A stretch of 49,243 nucleotides of DNA from assembly GCA_964586175.1 (NCBI GenBank), contig CAZPGL010000013.1:1-49243 (forward strand), in the 5' to 3' direction. This stretch comes from CAZPGL01 sp964586175. GTDB lineage: Bacteria; Actinomycetota; Acidimicrobiia; Acidimicrobiales; MedAcidi-G1. Position 1 is the first letter of the stretch; each line of letters opens with the position of its first letter. Made by a program: the position numbers and the translations under genes. Of this stretch, positions 32,967 through 41,413 are shown piece by piece. A model generated the notes under the pieces. It saw nothing but the letters and a program-made list of their open reading frames with translations. It was not told the DNA's origin and searched no databases.

Positions 32967-34118
32967 ATGGACCTGCGGTTCACCGACGCCCAACTGGCGT
33001 TCCGCGACGAGATCCGGAGCTGGCTGGCCGCCCACATCCCCGCCGAGCCGCTTCCGCCGATGGACACCCCCGAGGGCTTCGAGGCCCATCGGGTGTGGGA
33101 AGGCGTCCTCCACGACGCCGGCTGGTCGGTGGTCGCCTGGCCGGAACGCTACGGCGGGCGCGACGTCGGCCTCATCGAGTGGCTGATCTTCGAAGAGGAG
33201 TACTACCGGTCAGGGGCACCGGGTCGGGTCAACACCAACGGCATCTCGCTGCTGGCCCCGACCCTGTTCGCCTTCGGCACCCCCGAACAACAGGACCGCT
33301 TCCTGCCGGCCATGGCCTCCGGCGCCGAGATCTGGGCCCAGGGCTGGTCCGAACCCGACGCCGGCAGCGACCTGGCGGCCATCGCCACCCGAGCCGAGCG
33401 GGACGACGACCATTTCGTGTTGAACGGACAGAAGACCTGGTGCTCCCGCGGCGCCTGGGCCGACTGGCTGTTCTGCATCGTGCGTACCGACCCGACGGCC
33501 GAACGGCACCGGGGCCTGTCGTACCTGCTGGTGCCGGCCGACAGCCCGGGCCTCGAACGCCGCCCCGTCGGACGTCTCGACGGCGAGCCGGCGTTCGCCG
33601 AACTGTTCTTCACCGACTGCCGGGTGCCGGCCGCCAACCTGTTGGGCGAAGAGGGGCAGGGCTGGAACGTGGCCATGGCCACCACCTCCAGCGAGCGGGG
33701 GCTCAACCTGCGGGCCCCCGGACGGTTCCTCGCCGCCGCCGACCGCCTGGCCAGCCTGTGCCGGGACCTGGCTGCCGGAGATGCCGCCGGAGAAGCCGTC
33801 GACCCGCTGCTCGTCGACCAGGTGGCCCGGGCGTGGACCAACGCCTGCGCCTACCGCTGGCAGACCTACGCCACCGCGGCCCGCCTCCAGGCCGGCGGCG
33901 AGCTCGGTTCGGCGGCCTCGATGATGAAGGTCTTCTGGTCGGAACTCGACGTCGAACTCCACGCCACGGCACTCCGGCTGTTCGGCTCGGCCGGCGAGCT
34001 GACCGGCGACTGGATGTCGGGGTACCTGTTCGCCCTGTCGGGTCCGATCTACGCCGGCACCAACGAGATCCAGCGCAACATCATCGCCGAGCGGGTGCTC
34101 GGCCTCCCGAGGAAGTAG
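32967..34118 (+). CDS. Acyl-CoA dehydrogenase, FadE30-like
   Basis: The 383-residue flavoenzyme has the full ACAD layout: N-terminal helices, the FAD-binding WAQGWSEPDAGSDLA, FVLNGQKTWCSRGAW, and the C-terminal FGSAGELTGD...NEIQRNIIAERVLGLPR. Where many family members have YEGT with the catalytic Glu, this one reads YAGT (Ala363). The base must therefore come from elsewhere or from a partner subunit, as in the steroid ACAD heteromers. The ATG is 1 bp after the ipdC stop. In M. tuberculosis FadE30 acts on the same CoA pathway, making that role likely here. Confidence 0.9.
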   Translation: MDLRFTDAQLAFRDEIRSWLAAHIPAEPLPPMDTPEGFEAHRVWEGVLHDAGWSVVAWPERYGGRDVGLIEWLIFEEEYYRSGAPGRVNTNGISLLAPTLFAFGTPEQQDRFLPAMASGAEIWAQGWSEPDAGSDLAAIATRAERDDDHFVLNGQKTWCSRGAWADWLFCIVRTDPTAERHRGLSYLLVPADSPGLERRPVGRLDGEPAFAELFFTDCRVPAANLLGEEGQGWNVAMATTSSERGLNLRAPGRFLAAADRLASLCRDLAAGDAAGEAVDPLLVDQVARAWTNACAYRWQTYATAARLQAGGELGSAASMMKVFWSELDVELHATALRLFGSAGELTGDWMSGYLFALSGPIYAGTNEIQRNIIAERVLGLPRK

Positions 34119-34127
34119 GGGCGAGGA

Positions 34128-35144
34128 ATGCACGCCACCTTCACCGACGACCAGTTGCTGTTCCGGGACACCGCCCGGGACATCCTCGACAACGAGTGCA
34201 CGCCGGCCGCCGTCCGGGCGGCCGTCGACGGCCGCATCGACGGGCTGTGGGCCACCCTGGCCGGCACCGGTGTGGTGGGCCTGACCGCCCCCGAGGCGAA
34301 CGGCGGCCTCGGCATGGGTGCCGTCGACCTCGTGCTCCTGCTCGCCGAGCTGGGCCGGGCCGCCTGCCCCGAGCCGGTGGCCGAACACACGGCGGTGGCC
34401 GTCCCCGTCCTCGCCGCCCACGGTTCGACGGCGTTGAACGACGAGTGGCTGGCCCGGGCCGCCGAGGGCTCTGCCGTGTTGACCGCCGGAGCCCCCACCG
34501 ATCGGTTCGTCGTCGCCGCCGAGCACGCCGACCTGGCCGTGCTGTGTGTCGACGGTGCCGTCCACGCCGTGCCCGCCGCCGACCTGACGGTCGAACCGGT
34601 GGCAGGCATCGACCCCAACCGGAGCCTGGCCGCCGTCGGCTGGACCCCGTCGCCGGACACCCTGGTGACCGCCGACCCGTCCGCCGTCGACGAGGTCCTC
34701 GACCGGGGTGCCCTGGCTGCGGCCGCCCAGGCCGTCGGCGTGGGCCGGCGCCTTCTCGACCTGACCGTCGACTACGTGGCCGAACGGGTCCAATTCGGTC
34801 GACCGGTCGGCGTCAACCAGGCCGTCAAGCACCACTGCTCGAACGTGGCCATCGCCCTCGAGTTCGCCGAGCCGCTCGTGCACACCGCGGCCTGGGCGCT
34901 TGACCACGGAGAGAGCCCCGACGAGGTCACCGTGTCGGCCCAGGTGTCGATGGCCAAGGCCGCGGCGTCCGACGCCGTCGACCTGGCGTGCCGTTCGGCG
35001 CTGCAGTGCCACGGTGCCATCGGGTACACCGTCGAGCACGACCTGCAGTTGTGGCTGAAGCGGGGCTGGGCGCTCAGCGCCACCTGGGGCGACGCCGGGC
35101 TGCACCGCCGCCGCCTCGCTGCTGCTCTGGCCGCCCGGGTCTGA
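34128..35144 (+). CDS. Second acyl-CoA dehydrogenase subunit, short form
   Basis: The 338-residue ACAD-like protein keeps the N- and C-terminal helical domains (TDDQLLFRDTARDILDNECTP, AERVQFGRPVGVNQAVKHH, QCHGAIGYTVEHDLQLWLKRG) but has a reduced central beta-domain. It lacks the usual FAD-side motif seen in its neighbour. Such shortened copies typically form alpha2-beta2 heterotetramers with a full-length partner in actinobacterial steroid pathways. It follows the first ACAD by 9 bp and has a GGGGCGAGGA ribosome binding site. FadE31/32/33-like; which one is unclear. Confidence 0.88.
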   Translation: MHATFTDDQLLFRDTARDILDNECTPAAVRAAVDGRIDGLWATLAGTGVVGLTAPEANGGLGMGAVDLVLLLAELGRAACPEPVAEHTAVAVPVLAAHGSTALNDEWLARAAEGSAVLTAGAPTDRFVVAAEHADLAVLCVDGAVHAVPAADLTVEPVAGIDPNRSLAAVGWTPSPDTLVTADPSAVDEVLDRGALAAAAQAVGVGRRLLDLTVDYVAERVQFGRPVGVNQAVKHHCSNVAIALEFAEPLVHTAAWALDHGESPDEVTVSAQVSMAKAAASDAVDLACRSALQCHGAIGYTVEHDLQLWLKRGWALSATWGDAGLHRRRLAAALAARV

Positions 35145-35182
35145 TCCGCCGAACGGCGAGCGGCTCCGGTAGACATCCGAGC

Positions 35183-35827
35183 ATGGTCCCGACCCCGAGC
35201 GACGCCGCCCGCGACACGGCACGACGCCTCGCCGACGAGGTTCGGGCCCTGACCGCCGATCTGCATGCCGCCGACGCGACCGCCGACGCGCTGGACCGGG
35301 CGACCCGCCTCGTCGCCGAGGCCCGGGCCGCCCTCGACGGCGCCCCCCGGGTGCGCTGGTACGAGGTCGACGGGGACGTCGACGAGGCCACCCGACGCCG
35401 GCTGACCGAGGAGCACCGCGAACATTCGCTGTACCGCGGTGCCGCCAACCCCCTCGCCCCGCCGCTCACCGTGGCCACGGCCACCCGGGATGACGGTACG
35501 CCGATCGTGGTCGGCGCGGTCCGCCTCGACCGCAGCCGCGAGGGTCCGCCCAGGAGCGTGCACGGTGGCCTGGTCGCCGGACTGTTCGACGACCTGCTCG
35601 GCGGCACCCTGGCTCTGGCTGGGGCCCCGGCGTCGGTCACCGGCCGGCTCACGGTGCGCTACCGCCGGCCCACCCCCATCGACACCGATCTGGAGTTCGA
35701 GGCCTGGGTGGACCACCAGCGGGGCCGACGGCTCACCGCCCGCGCCCTATGCCGGGCGGGTGGCACGGTCACCGCCGAGGCCGAGGCCCTTTTCATCGGC
35801 GTCGACCTGCAACGGTTGGGAACGTGA
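35183..35827 (+). CDS. Hotdog-fold (PaaI-type) thioesterase
   Basis: The 214-residue protein has an N-terminal helical, Ala/Arg-rich part (residues 1-60), then a hotdog domain with SREGPPRSVHGGLVAGLFDDLLGG, whose HGG-Asp motif is typical of PaaI thioesterases. GRLTVRYRRPTPIDTDLEF follows. It would hydrolyse acyl-CoA thioesters, fitting the upstream acyl-CoA genes. ATG at 35183; the longer frame upstream overlaps the acyl-CoA dehydrogenase. The stop overlaps the phosphatase start (GTGA). Confidence 0.88.
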   Translation: MVPTPSDAARDTARRLADEVRALTADLHAADATADALDRATRLVAEARAALDGAPRVRWYEVDGDVDEATRRRLTEEHREHSLYRGAANPLAPPLTVATATRDDGTPIVVGAVRLDRSREGPPRSVHGGLVAGLFDDLLGGTLALAGAPASVTGRLTVRYRRPTPIDTDLEFEAWVDHQRGRRLTARALCRAGGTVTAEAEALFIGVDLQRLGT

Positions 35828-36333
35828 CCAGCCGACCGACGGTGTGCTTCGTGTGCACCGGCAACGCCGCCCGGTCGGTCATGGCCCGGGCGATGTTCGC
35901 CGACCGGGCACCCGGCTATCGGGCCGTCGGGGCCGGCACGCTGGTGGTGGAAGGCCAGCCGATGAGCCGGCGGACCCGGCAGGCGCTGGCCGACCACGGG
36001 CTGGCCGACCCCGACCACCGCAGCCGCCAGTTCGGCACCGACCACGAAACCTGCGACCTGATCGTGGTCATGGAGCCGTCGCATGTCGACTGGATCCGGC
36101 GGCACCATCCGGCGGCGGCCGACCGCACGGCCTCCCTTCCCCGGCTGGTGCGCGACCTCGGTGACCGGGGTCCCCTCGGGGAGCGGGTGGCCGCCCTCGG
36201 GCTGGCCGGTGTCGTCGTCGAACCCTGGGAGGAGGTCGTCGATCCGGCCGGCGGCGAGCAACCGGACTTCGACGCCTGCGCCGCGGAATTGGACGGTCTG
36301 ATCACCACCCTCGTCCAACGGCTGGCCATCTGA
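35824..36333 (+). CDS. Low-molecular-weight protein-tyrosine phosphatase family
   Basis: The 169-residue protein carries the CX5R active-site loop near its N-terminus: VCFVCTGNAARS, with nucleophile Cys11 and Arg17. The C-terminal VVDPAGGEQPDFDACAAEL matches the DP motif that supplies the general acid. Such enzymes dephosphorylate tyrosine, or act as arsenate reductase-like. GTG start overlapping the thioesterase stop. Its relation to the catabolic operon is unclear; it may simply be cotranscribed. Confidence 0.87.
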   Translation: MTSRPTVCFVCTGNAARSVMARAMFADRAPGYRAVGAGTLVVEGQPMSRRTRQALADHGLADPDHRSRQFGTDHETCDLIVVMEPSHVDWIRRHHPAAADRTASLPRLVRDLGDRGPLGERVAALGLAGVVVEPWEEVVDPAGGEQPDFDACAAELDGLITTLVQRLAI

Positions 36334-36335
36334 AC

Positions 36336-37016
36336 ATGGCCGGCCTCGTCAGCGGGGTCCCGCACCGCCGGGACGCGTTCGTGTTGGCCGCCGCCACCGG
36401 CCTCATTGGCATCACCTTCGGCGTGTTCGCCCAGAGCGCCGGGCTCTCCATCGCCCAGGCCTCCGCCCTGTCGGTGCTCACCTTCACCGGCGCCTCGCAG
36501 TTCGCCGTGGTGTCGGTGCTCGACGGTGGGGGAAACCCGGTGGCCGCCGTCGGCAGCGCCCTCCTGCTGGCCGCCCGCAACACCCTCTACGGGCCGCTCG
36601 TCGCGCCGCTACTGCCCCGGACCGGTGCCCGGCGGGCCCTGGCCGCCCAGTTCGTGATCGATGAGACCACGGCGATGGCCACCGCCCAGGATGACCCGGC
36701 CGCCGCCCGTGACGCCTTCTGGTTCACCGGCATCTGCCTGTTCACCTTGTGGAACGCCGGCACGGTCATCGGCGTGCTGACCGGCGGAGCCCTCGACGAC
36801 CCGGCGGCATGGGGGCTCGACGCCGCCTTTCCCGCCGCCTTCGTGGCCCTGCTGGTGCCCCACCTGCGCACCGGGCCGGGCCGGGTGACGGCGCTGTTCG
36901 GGGCCGCGGTGACCGTCGCGGCGGTGCCGCTCACGCCGGCCGGCGTGCCGCTGCTGCTGGCGGCCACCGCCGTCGGGCCCGGCCTGTGGTACCGGCGACG
37001 GAAGGCGGAGCGATGA
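36336..37016 (+). CDS. azlC: AzlC-family branched-chain amino acid exporter, large subunit
   Basis: The 226-residue membrane protein starts with RRDAFVLAAATGLIGITFGVFAQSAG and has SVLTFTGASQFAVVSVL, the signature of AzlC. LLAARNTLYGPLV and VIDETTAM follow. About seven hydrophobic segments are visible. It pairs with AzlD to export branched-chain amino acids. It begins 2 bp after the phosphatase and overlaps azlD (ATGA). Presence beside ilv/leu genes fits a role in leucine or valine overflow. Confidence 0.9.
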   Translation: MAGLVSGVPHRRDAFVLAAATGLIGITFGVFAQSAGLSIAQASALSVLTFTGASQFAVVSVLDGGGNPVAAVGSALLLAARNTLYGPLVAPLLPRTGARRALAAQFVIDETTAMATAQDDPAAARDAFWFTGICLFTLWNAGTVIGVLTGGALDDPAAWGLDAAFPAAFVALLVPHLRTGPGRVTALFGAAVTVAAVPLTPAGVPLLLAATAVGPGLWYRRRKAER

Positions 37017-37309
37017 GTTGGACCGCCATCCTCGTGCTTTCCGCCGGGGCCTACCTCTGCAAACTGGTCGGAGTCGTCGTCGGCGACCGGTTGACCGACC
37101 GGCTGGCCGCAGCCACCACCCTGCTCCCGGCGGCCATGTTCGCCGGCATCGTCGCCCTGATGGCGTTGGCCGACGGCCAGACCCTCGTGGTCGACGCCCG
37201 GTTGGTCGGCGTGGGAGTCGGGGCGGTCGCCGTCTGGCGGCGTGCCCCGTTCGTGGTCGTGGTCGTGGCCGCCATGGCCGCCGCCGCGGGGCTGCGGGCC
37301 GTCACCTGA
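37013..37309 (+). CDS. azlD: AzlD-family exporter small subunit
   Basis: This 98-residue protein with three to four hydrophobic helices (WTAILVLSAGAYLCKLVGVVV, LLPAAMFAGIVALMAL, FVVVVVAAMAAAAG) has the AzlD size and pattern. Its ATG overlaps the azlC stop. It is the obligate partner of AzlC in branched-chain amino acid export. Confidence 0.88.
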   Translation: MSWTAILVLSAGAYLCKLVGVVVGDRLTDRLAAATTLLPAAMFAGIVALMALADGQTLVVDARLVGVGVGAVAVWRRAPFVVVVVAAMAAAAGLRAVT

Positions 37310-37330
37310 GCCGACCGGTCACTGACTAGC

Positions 37331-38035
37331 GTGACCGGCGTGGATGCACCAGAACCCCACCCGGCAGTTCCGGCCGGCGTGTCGCCGTCGGTGCAACGGG
37401 CCATGTCCCGCCCCCGGCCCCGCTGGCGGGGGCGGATCCATCGGGTGGCGGTGCCGTGTTCGGTGGTGGCCGGGGTGGTGCTCGTCGCTTCGGCCCCGGC
37501 GGGAGCCGACCGGGTCGGCGCCGCGGTGTTCGTCGCCGGAGCGTTTCTCATGTTCCTGGCCAGCGGCATCGTGCACCTGCGCCAGTGGCACATTCCGCTG
37601 TGGGAGGTGCTGTTCCGCCTCGACCACGCGGCCATCTTCGTGCTCATCGCGGCCAGCGCCACCCCAGTCGCGATCAGCGGGCTGGAGGGCCGCTCGGCCA
37701 CCCTGATGCTGTGGGCGGTGTGGATCGGTGCCGGCATCGGCGTGGCGCTCCGGGTGTTGCCGTTCCACCCGCCCAAAGGGCTCATGAACAGCCTGTTCCT
37801 GGCCCTGGGATGGGTGCCGATCGTGGTGGCCCCCGACCTGCTGCGGTCGCTGGCCGCCCCGGAGCTGGCCCTCATCGTCGCCGAGGGCCTGCTGTACAGC
37901 GGGGGGGCGCTCATGCTGGGGGCGCGCTGGCCCGACCCGTGGCCGACCGTGTTCGGGTACCACGAGGTGTGGCATGTGCTGGTCACCACCGCCGTCGGCC
38001 TCCACTTCCTGGCCGTGGCCCTCATCATCCACTGA
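37331..38035 (+). CDS. Hemolysin III/PAQR-family membrane protein
   Basis: The 234-residue protein has seven predicted membrane segments and the PAQR zinc motifs: SGIVHLRQW near the first helices, LDHAAIFVLIAASATPVA in the middle and GYHEVWHVLVTTAVGLHF at the end, supplying the three His. The N-terminal 35 residues are basic and cytoplasmic. The GTG start is 7 nt after a TAGCGT -10 box, so transcription is probably leaderless. Function in bacteria is uncertain (membrane hydrolase or fluidity sensor). Confidence 0.9.
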   Translation: MTGVDAPEPHPAVPAGVSPSVQRAMSRPRPRWRGRIHRVAVPCSVVAGVVLVASAPAGADRVGAAVFVAGAFLMFLASGIVHLRQWHIPLWEVLFRLDHAAIFVLIAASATPVAISGLEGRSATLMLWAVWIGAGIGVALRVLPFHPPKGLMNSLFLALGWVPIVVAPDLLRSLAAPELALIVAEGLLYSGGALMLGARWPDPWPTVFGYHEVWHVLVTTAVGLHFLAVALIIH

Positions 38036-38433
38036 TGGGTCGAGGCGTGGAGCAGGCGACGCGATGGTGGGCGGTGGCCGCCGTCCTGGTGGCGGTGGCC
38101 ACCGGATGCTCGTCACGGTCGGTGACCGACCCGGCCCGGGCCGAAAGCTGCACCGAGTTGGTCGAGGCCGGCCGGGCCGTCGCCGAACTGGTGCTCGAAC
38201 GGTTGGAGGGCCAGACCCTCGCCGAGCTGGAGGCCGCCAATCCCGAGCAGCCGTTCGCCCCCGTCGACCGGCTGATGCGCACCGCCGACTTCCAGGCCCG
38301 GGCCATCGAGTTGGGCTGCGGGCTGGACCGGCTCCGCATGCAGGCCTGTGCGGTGTACCGGGGCCTCGAATTCGAGGCCGGCGGCGAGCTGGCCCGGGAC
38401 TACCTGGCGCCGTATCTCGAGGCGTGCGACTGA
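38035..38433 (+). CDS. Small putative lipoprotein
   Basis: The 132-residue protein starts with an uncleaved-looking Arg-containing segment, then WWAVAAVLVAVATGCSS, a lipobox with Cys25, so it should be a membrane-anchored lipoprotein. The mature part contains three to four further Cys (SCTELV, LGCGLD, QACAVYR, EACD), possibly forming disulfides. I recognise no family. Its ATG overlaps the PAQR gene's stop (TGATG), so the two are coupled. Confidence 0.82.
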   Translation: MGRGVEQATRWWAVAAVLVAVATGCSSRSVTDPARAESCTELVEAGRAVAELVLERLEGQTLAELEAANPEQPFAPVDRLMRTADFQARAIELGCGLDRLRMQACAVYRGLEFEAGGELARDYLAPYLEACD

Positions 38434-38477
38434 CCGGTCTCGCCGGTCGCGGTAGGCATCGGGGATACTGACCCACC

Positions 38478-39998
38478 ATGGACGGCCCGGACACACCCCA
38501 GGACCCGCTCGACGACTGGGCGCCGCTGCTCGACGACCTGACCCGGAGGAAGCAGGCGGCCCGGGCGATGGGTGGGGACGACAAGGTGGCCCGCCATCGG
38601 GCCGGCGGCAAGCTGGACGCCCGGGCCCGCATCGACCACCTCCTCGACCCGGGATCGTTCGTCGAGATCGGCAGCCTGGTCGGCTCCGTCCCGGCTGACG
38701 GGGTGATCGCCGGTTCGGGCACCATCGACGGTCGTCCGGTGATGGTCGGCGCCGAGGACTTCACCGTGCTGGGCGGATCCATCGGTGCCGGGTCGACGGC
38801 CAAGCGTTACCGCATCGCCGAACTGGCCGAACTCGACCGGGTGCCACTGGTGATGCTGTTGGAGGGAGCCGGCCATCGGCCGCCGCTGCCCGACGAGCCA
38901 AAGGGCGGCCGGGCCCCCACCGACCTCATCCAGCAGGCCCGGCTGTCCGGCCGCGTCCCGATCGTCACCGGGATCATGGGGGCATCGGCCGGTCACGGGG
39001 CGCTGATCGCTCCCATGTCGGACTTCGCGGTCATGACCCGGCAGGCCGCGGTGTTCACCGCCGGCCCCCCGGTGGTCCGTGAGGCGCTCGGCGAGGACGT
39101 GTCCAAAGAGGACCTGGGCGGGCCCGAGGTCGCAGTGGCCAGCGGGCTGATCCACAACGTGGCCGACGACGATGTCGCCCTGCTCGCCGACATCCGCCGC
39201 TATCTGGCCTACTTCCCGTCCAGCGCCTGGAGCTATCCGCCACGCCGGGAGGGTGCCGACACGGGGCCGCGGGCCATGCCCGAGGTGCTCGACATCGTGC
39301 CCAAGGCCAACACCAGGGGTTACGACATGCACGGCCTGGTCGCGGCGCTGGTCGACGACGGCCGCTACTTCGTCGTCCAACCCGGCTACGGCCCGTCCAT
39401 CGTGTGCGCCCTCGCCCACCTGGGAGGCGAGCCGGTCGCCGTGGTCGCCAACCAGCCGAAGGTCATGGCCGGAGCCATCGACACCGCGGCCGCCGACAAG
39501 GCCGCCCACTTCATCCAGGTGGCCGACTCGTTCCACCTGCCCCTCGTGTTCCTCGCCGACAACCCGGGGATGTTGGCCGGATCCGCCTCGGAACGGGCCG
39601 GCATCCTCCGGGCCGGGGCCCGGATGTTCGCCGCCCAGACCCAGGCCCGGACAGTGAAGCTGCAGGTCACCCTGCGCAAGGCGTTCGGTTTCGGTTCGCT
39701 GGCCATGTCGATGGTTTCGTTCGACAAGCAGACCATCTCCTACGCCTTCCCGGGTGTGATTCTCGGGGCCATGGGGTCCAAGGGCTCCAGCCGCGCCGTC
39801 GGTGCCGACGACGACCAGGCCGCTGCCTTGCGGGACGCCGAGATGAGCGCCGCCTACCGCAGCGCCTCGAACCTCGGGTTCGACGAGTTGATCGACCCCC
39901 GCGACCTGCGGACGGCCCTCGTGAACGGCCTACAGCGCGGCCTGTCCCGCCGCCAGGAGGCTCCCGAGCCGACGGCTCGGACGGCGGTGTCTCCGTGA
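38478..39998 (+). CDS. Acyl-CoA carboxylase carboxyltransferase (beta) subunit
   Basis: The 506-residue protein has the two crotonase-like halves of biotin-dependent carboxyltransferases: GGKLDARARIDHLLDPGSF, VMVGAEDFTVLGGSIG, and the second half from VVQPGYGPSIVCALAHLGGEPVAVVANQPK through LVFLADNPGM, KAFGFGSLAMSM and ISYAFPGVILGAMG. It transfers carboxyl from biotin to acetyl-, propionyl- or methylcrotonyl-CoA. Propionyl-CoA would be a plausible substrate because steroid degradation yields it, but the sequence does not settle this. No alpha subunit lies nearby. Confidence 0.92.
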   Translation: MDGPDTPQDPLDDWAPLLDDLTRRKQAARAMGGDDKVARHRAGGKLDARARIDHLLDPGSFVEIGSLVGSVPADGVIAGSGTIDGRPVMVGAEDFTVLGGSIGAGSTAKRYRIAELAELDRVPLVMLLEGAGHRPPLPDEPKGGRAPTDLIQQARLSGRVPIVTGIMGASAGHGALIAPMSDFAVMTRQAAVFTAGPPVVREALGEDVSKEDLGGPEVAVASGLIHNVADDDVALLADIRRYLAYFPSSAWSYPPRREGADTGPRAMPEVLDIVPKANTRGYDMHGLVAALVDDGRYFVVQPGYGPSIVCALAHLGGEPVAVVANQPKVMAGAIDTAAADKAAHFIQVADSFHLPLVFLADNPGMLAGSASERAGILRAGARMFAAQTQARTVKLQVTLRKAFGFGSLAMSMVSFDKQTISYAFPGVILGAMGSKGSSRAVGADDDQAAALRDAEMSAAYRSASNLGFDELIDPRDLRTALVNGLQRGLSRRQEAPEPTARTAVSP

Positions 39999-40080
39999 CC
40001 TGGATCACCCGGATACCAGGTCGGCAAACCGCAGTGGGGCTGGCAGTATTGGCCCTCACGACGTCCCCGACCGGAGCCCC

Positions 40081-41280
40081 ATGACCGCATCCCGAGTGTC
40101 CCGACGCATCGGTGCCATCGCCGAATCAGCCACCATGGCCGTGGACGCCAAGGCCAAGGCCCTCCGGGCCGCCGGCGAGCCAGTCATCGGGTTCGGTGCC
40201 GGCGAACCCGACTTCCCCACGCCCCAGCACATCGTCGACGCCGCCGTCGAGGCCTGTCGCAACCCGGCGTCCCACCGCTACACGCCGGCCGGCGGGTTGC
40301 CGGCGCTCAAGGAGGCCCTGGTCGACAAGACCGAGCGCGACTCACGCTGGCGCCCGTCGGCATCGCAGATCCTCATCACCAACGGCGGCAAGCACGCGGT
40401 GTTCAACGCCTGTGCCGCCCTGCTCGACCCGGGTGACGAGGTGCTGTTGCCGGCGCCGTACTGGACCACCTACCCCGAGTCCATCGCCCTGGCCGGCGGC
40501 GTGGCTGTGCCGCTGGCCACCGACACCGCCTCGGGCTTCCGGGTCACCGTCGACCAGCTCGAGGCGGCCCGCACCAGCCGCACCAAGGCCCTCATGTTCG
40601 TATCGCCCTCCAACCCGACGGGCGCCGTGTACCCGGCTGAGGACATCGAGGCCATTGGCCGCTGGTGCGTCGAACACGGCATCTGGGTGATCGCCGACGA
40701 GATCTACGAGCACCTGACCTACGACGGCCACGAGCACCATTCGATCCGGGCCCTGGTGCCCGAGTTGGCCGACACCTGCCTGATCGTCAACGGCGTGGCC
40801 AAGACGTACGCCATGACCGGCTGGCGGGTCGGCTGGTTGATCGGCCCCGACGACGTCATCAAGGCGGCCACCAACCTGCAGTCCCACGCCACGAGCAACG
40901 TGTCGAACGTCGCCCAGCAGGCCGCCCTCGCCGCGGTGGAGGGCGGCCTCGACACGGTGGCCGAGATGCGGGCGGCCTTCGACCGCCGCCGTCGCACCAT
41001 GAGCACCATGCTGCGGGCCATCGACGGGGTCGAGATGTGCGAGCCCCAGGGCGCCTTCTACGCCTACCCCGACCTGACGGCCTTCATCGGTCGACAGGTC
41101 GCCGGGCACACCGTGGGCTCCACGTCGGACCTGGCCGGGATCATCCTCGACGAGGCCAAGGTGGCCATCGTGCCCGGCGAGGCCTTCGGGACGCCGGGAT
41201 ACGCGCGGCTGTCCTTCGCCCTCGGCGACGATGACCTCGGCGAGGGCATCGGCCGCATCGCCGACCTGCTCGACGCCTGA
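40081..41280 (+). CDS. Class I PLP-dependent aminotransferase (aspartate type)
   Basis: The 399-residue enzyme shows the fold-type I features: FGAGEPDFPTP, TNGGKHAVFNAC, APYWTTYPE, FVSPSNPTGAVY with the conserved Asn/Pro, and NGVAKTYAMTGWRVGW where Lys241 binds PLP. Family Ib aspartate aminotransferases (AspC-like, also prephenate-accepting) match best. The gene is preceded by an 82-bp spacer and is probably monocistronic. Amino donor specificity cannot be resolved from sequence. Confidence 0.92.
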   Translation: MTASRVSRRIGAIAESATMAVDAKAKALRAAGEPVIGFGAGEPDFPTPQHIVDAAVEACRNPASHRYTPAGGLPALKEALVDKTERDSRWRPSASQILITNGGKHAVFNACAALLDPGDEVLLPAPYWTTYPESIALAGGVAVPLATDTASGFRVTVDQLEAARTSRTKALMFVSPSNPTGAVYPAEDIEAIGRWCVEHGIWVIADEIYEHLTYDGHEHHSIRALVPELADTCLIVNGVAKTYAMTGWRVGWLIGPDDVIKAATNLQSHATSNVSNVAQQAALAAVEGGLDTVAEMRAAFDRRRRTMSTMLRAIDGVEMCEPQGAFYAYPDLTAFIGRQVAGHTVGSTSDLAGIILDEAKVAIVPGEAFGTPGYARLSFALGDDDLGEGIGRIADLLDA

Positions 41281-41383
41281 CCGCCGTCGGGGGCCGTCGC
41301 ACGGCCAACAACGGGACGGCTAGGTTGGCGACCACGCGAGACCCTTTCCACGTCGCCGACCGCTCACGGAGGTGACCCGCCCG

Positions 41384-41413
41384 ATGGCCGACATCCTGGG
41401 TTGGGAGCGTTGA
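41384..41413 (+). other. Nine-codon reading frame MADILGWER ahead of S9 peptidase
   Basis: GGAGG (41368-41372) precedes an ATG encoding MADILGWER and TGA. The TGA overlaps the TTG proposed as peptidase start (TTGA), so it may feed ribosomes into that gene. A TAGGTT box upstream could be its -10. It could also be the true peptidase N-terminus shifted by an indel. Confidence 0.4.
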
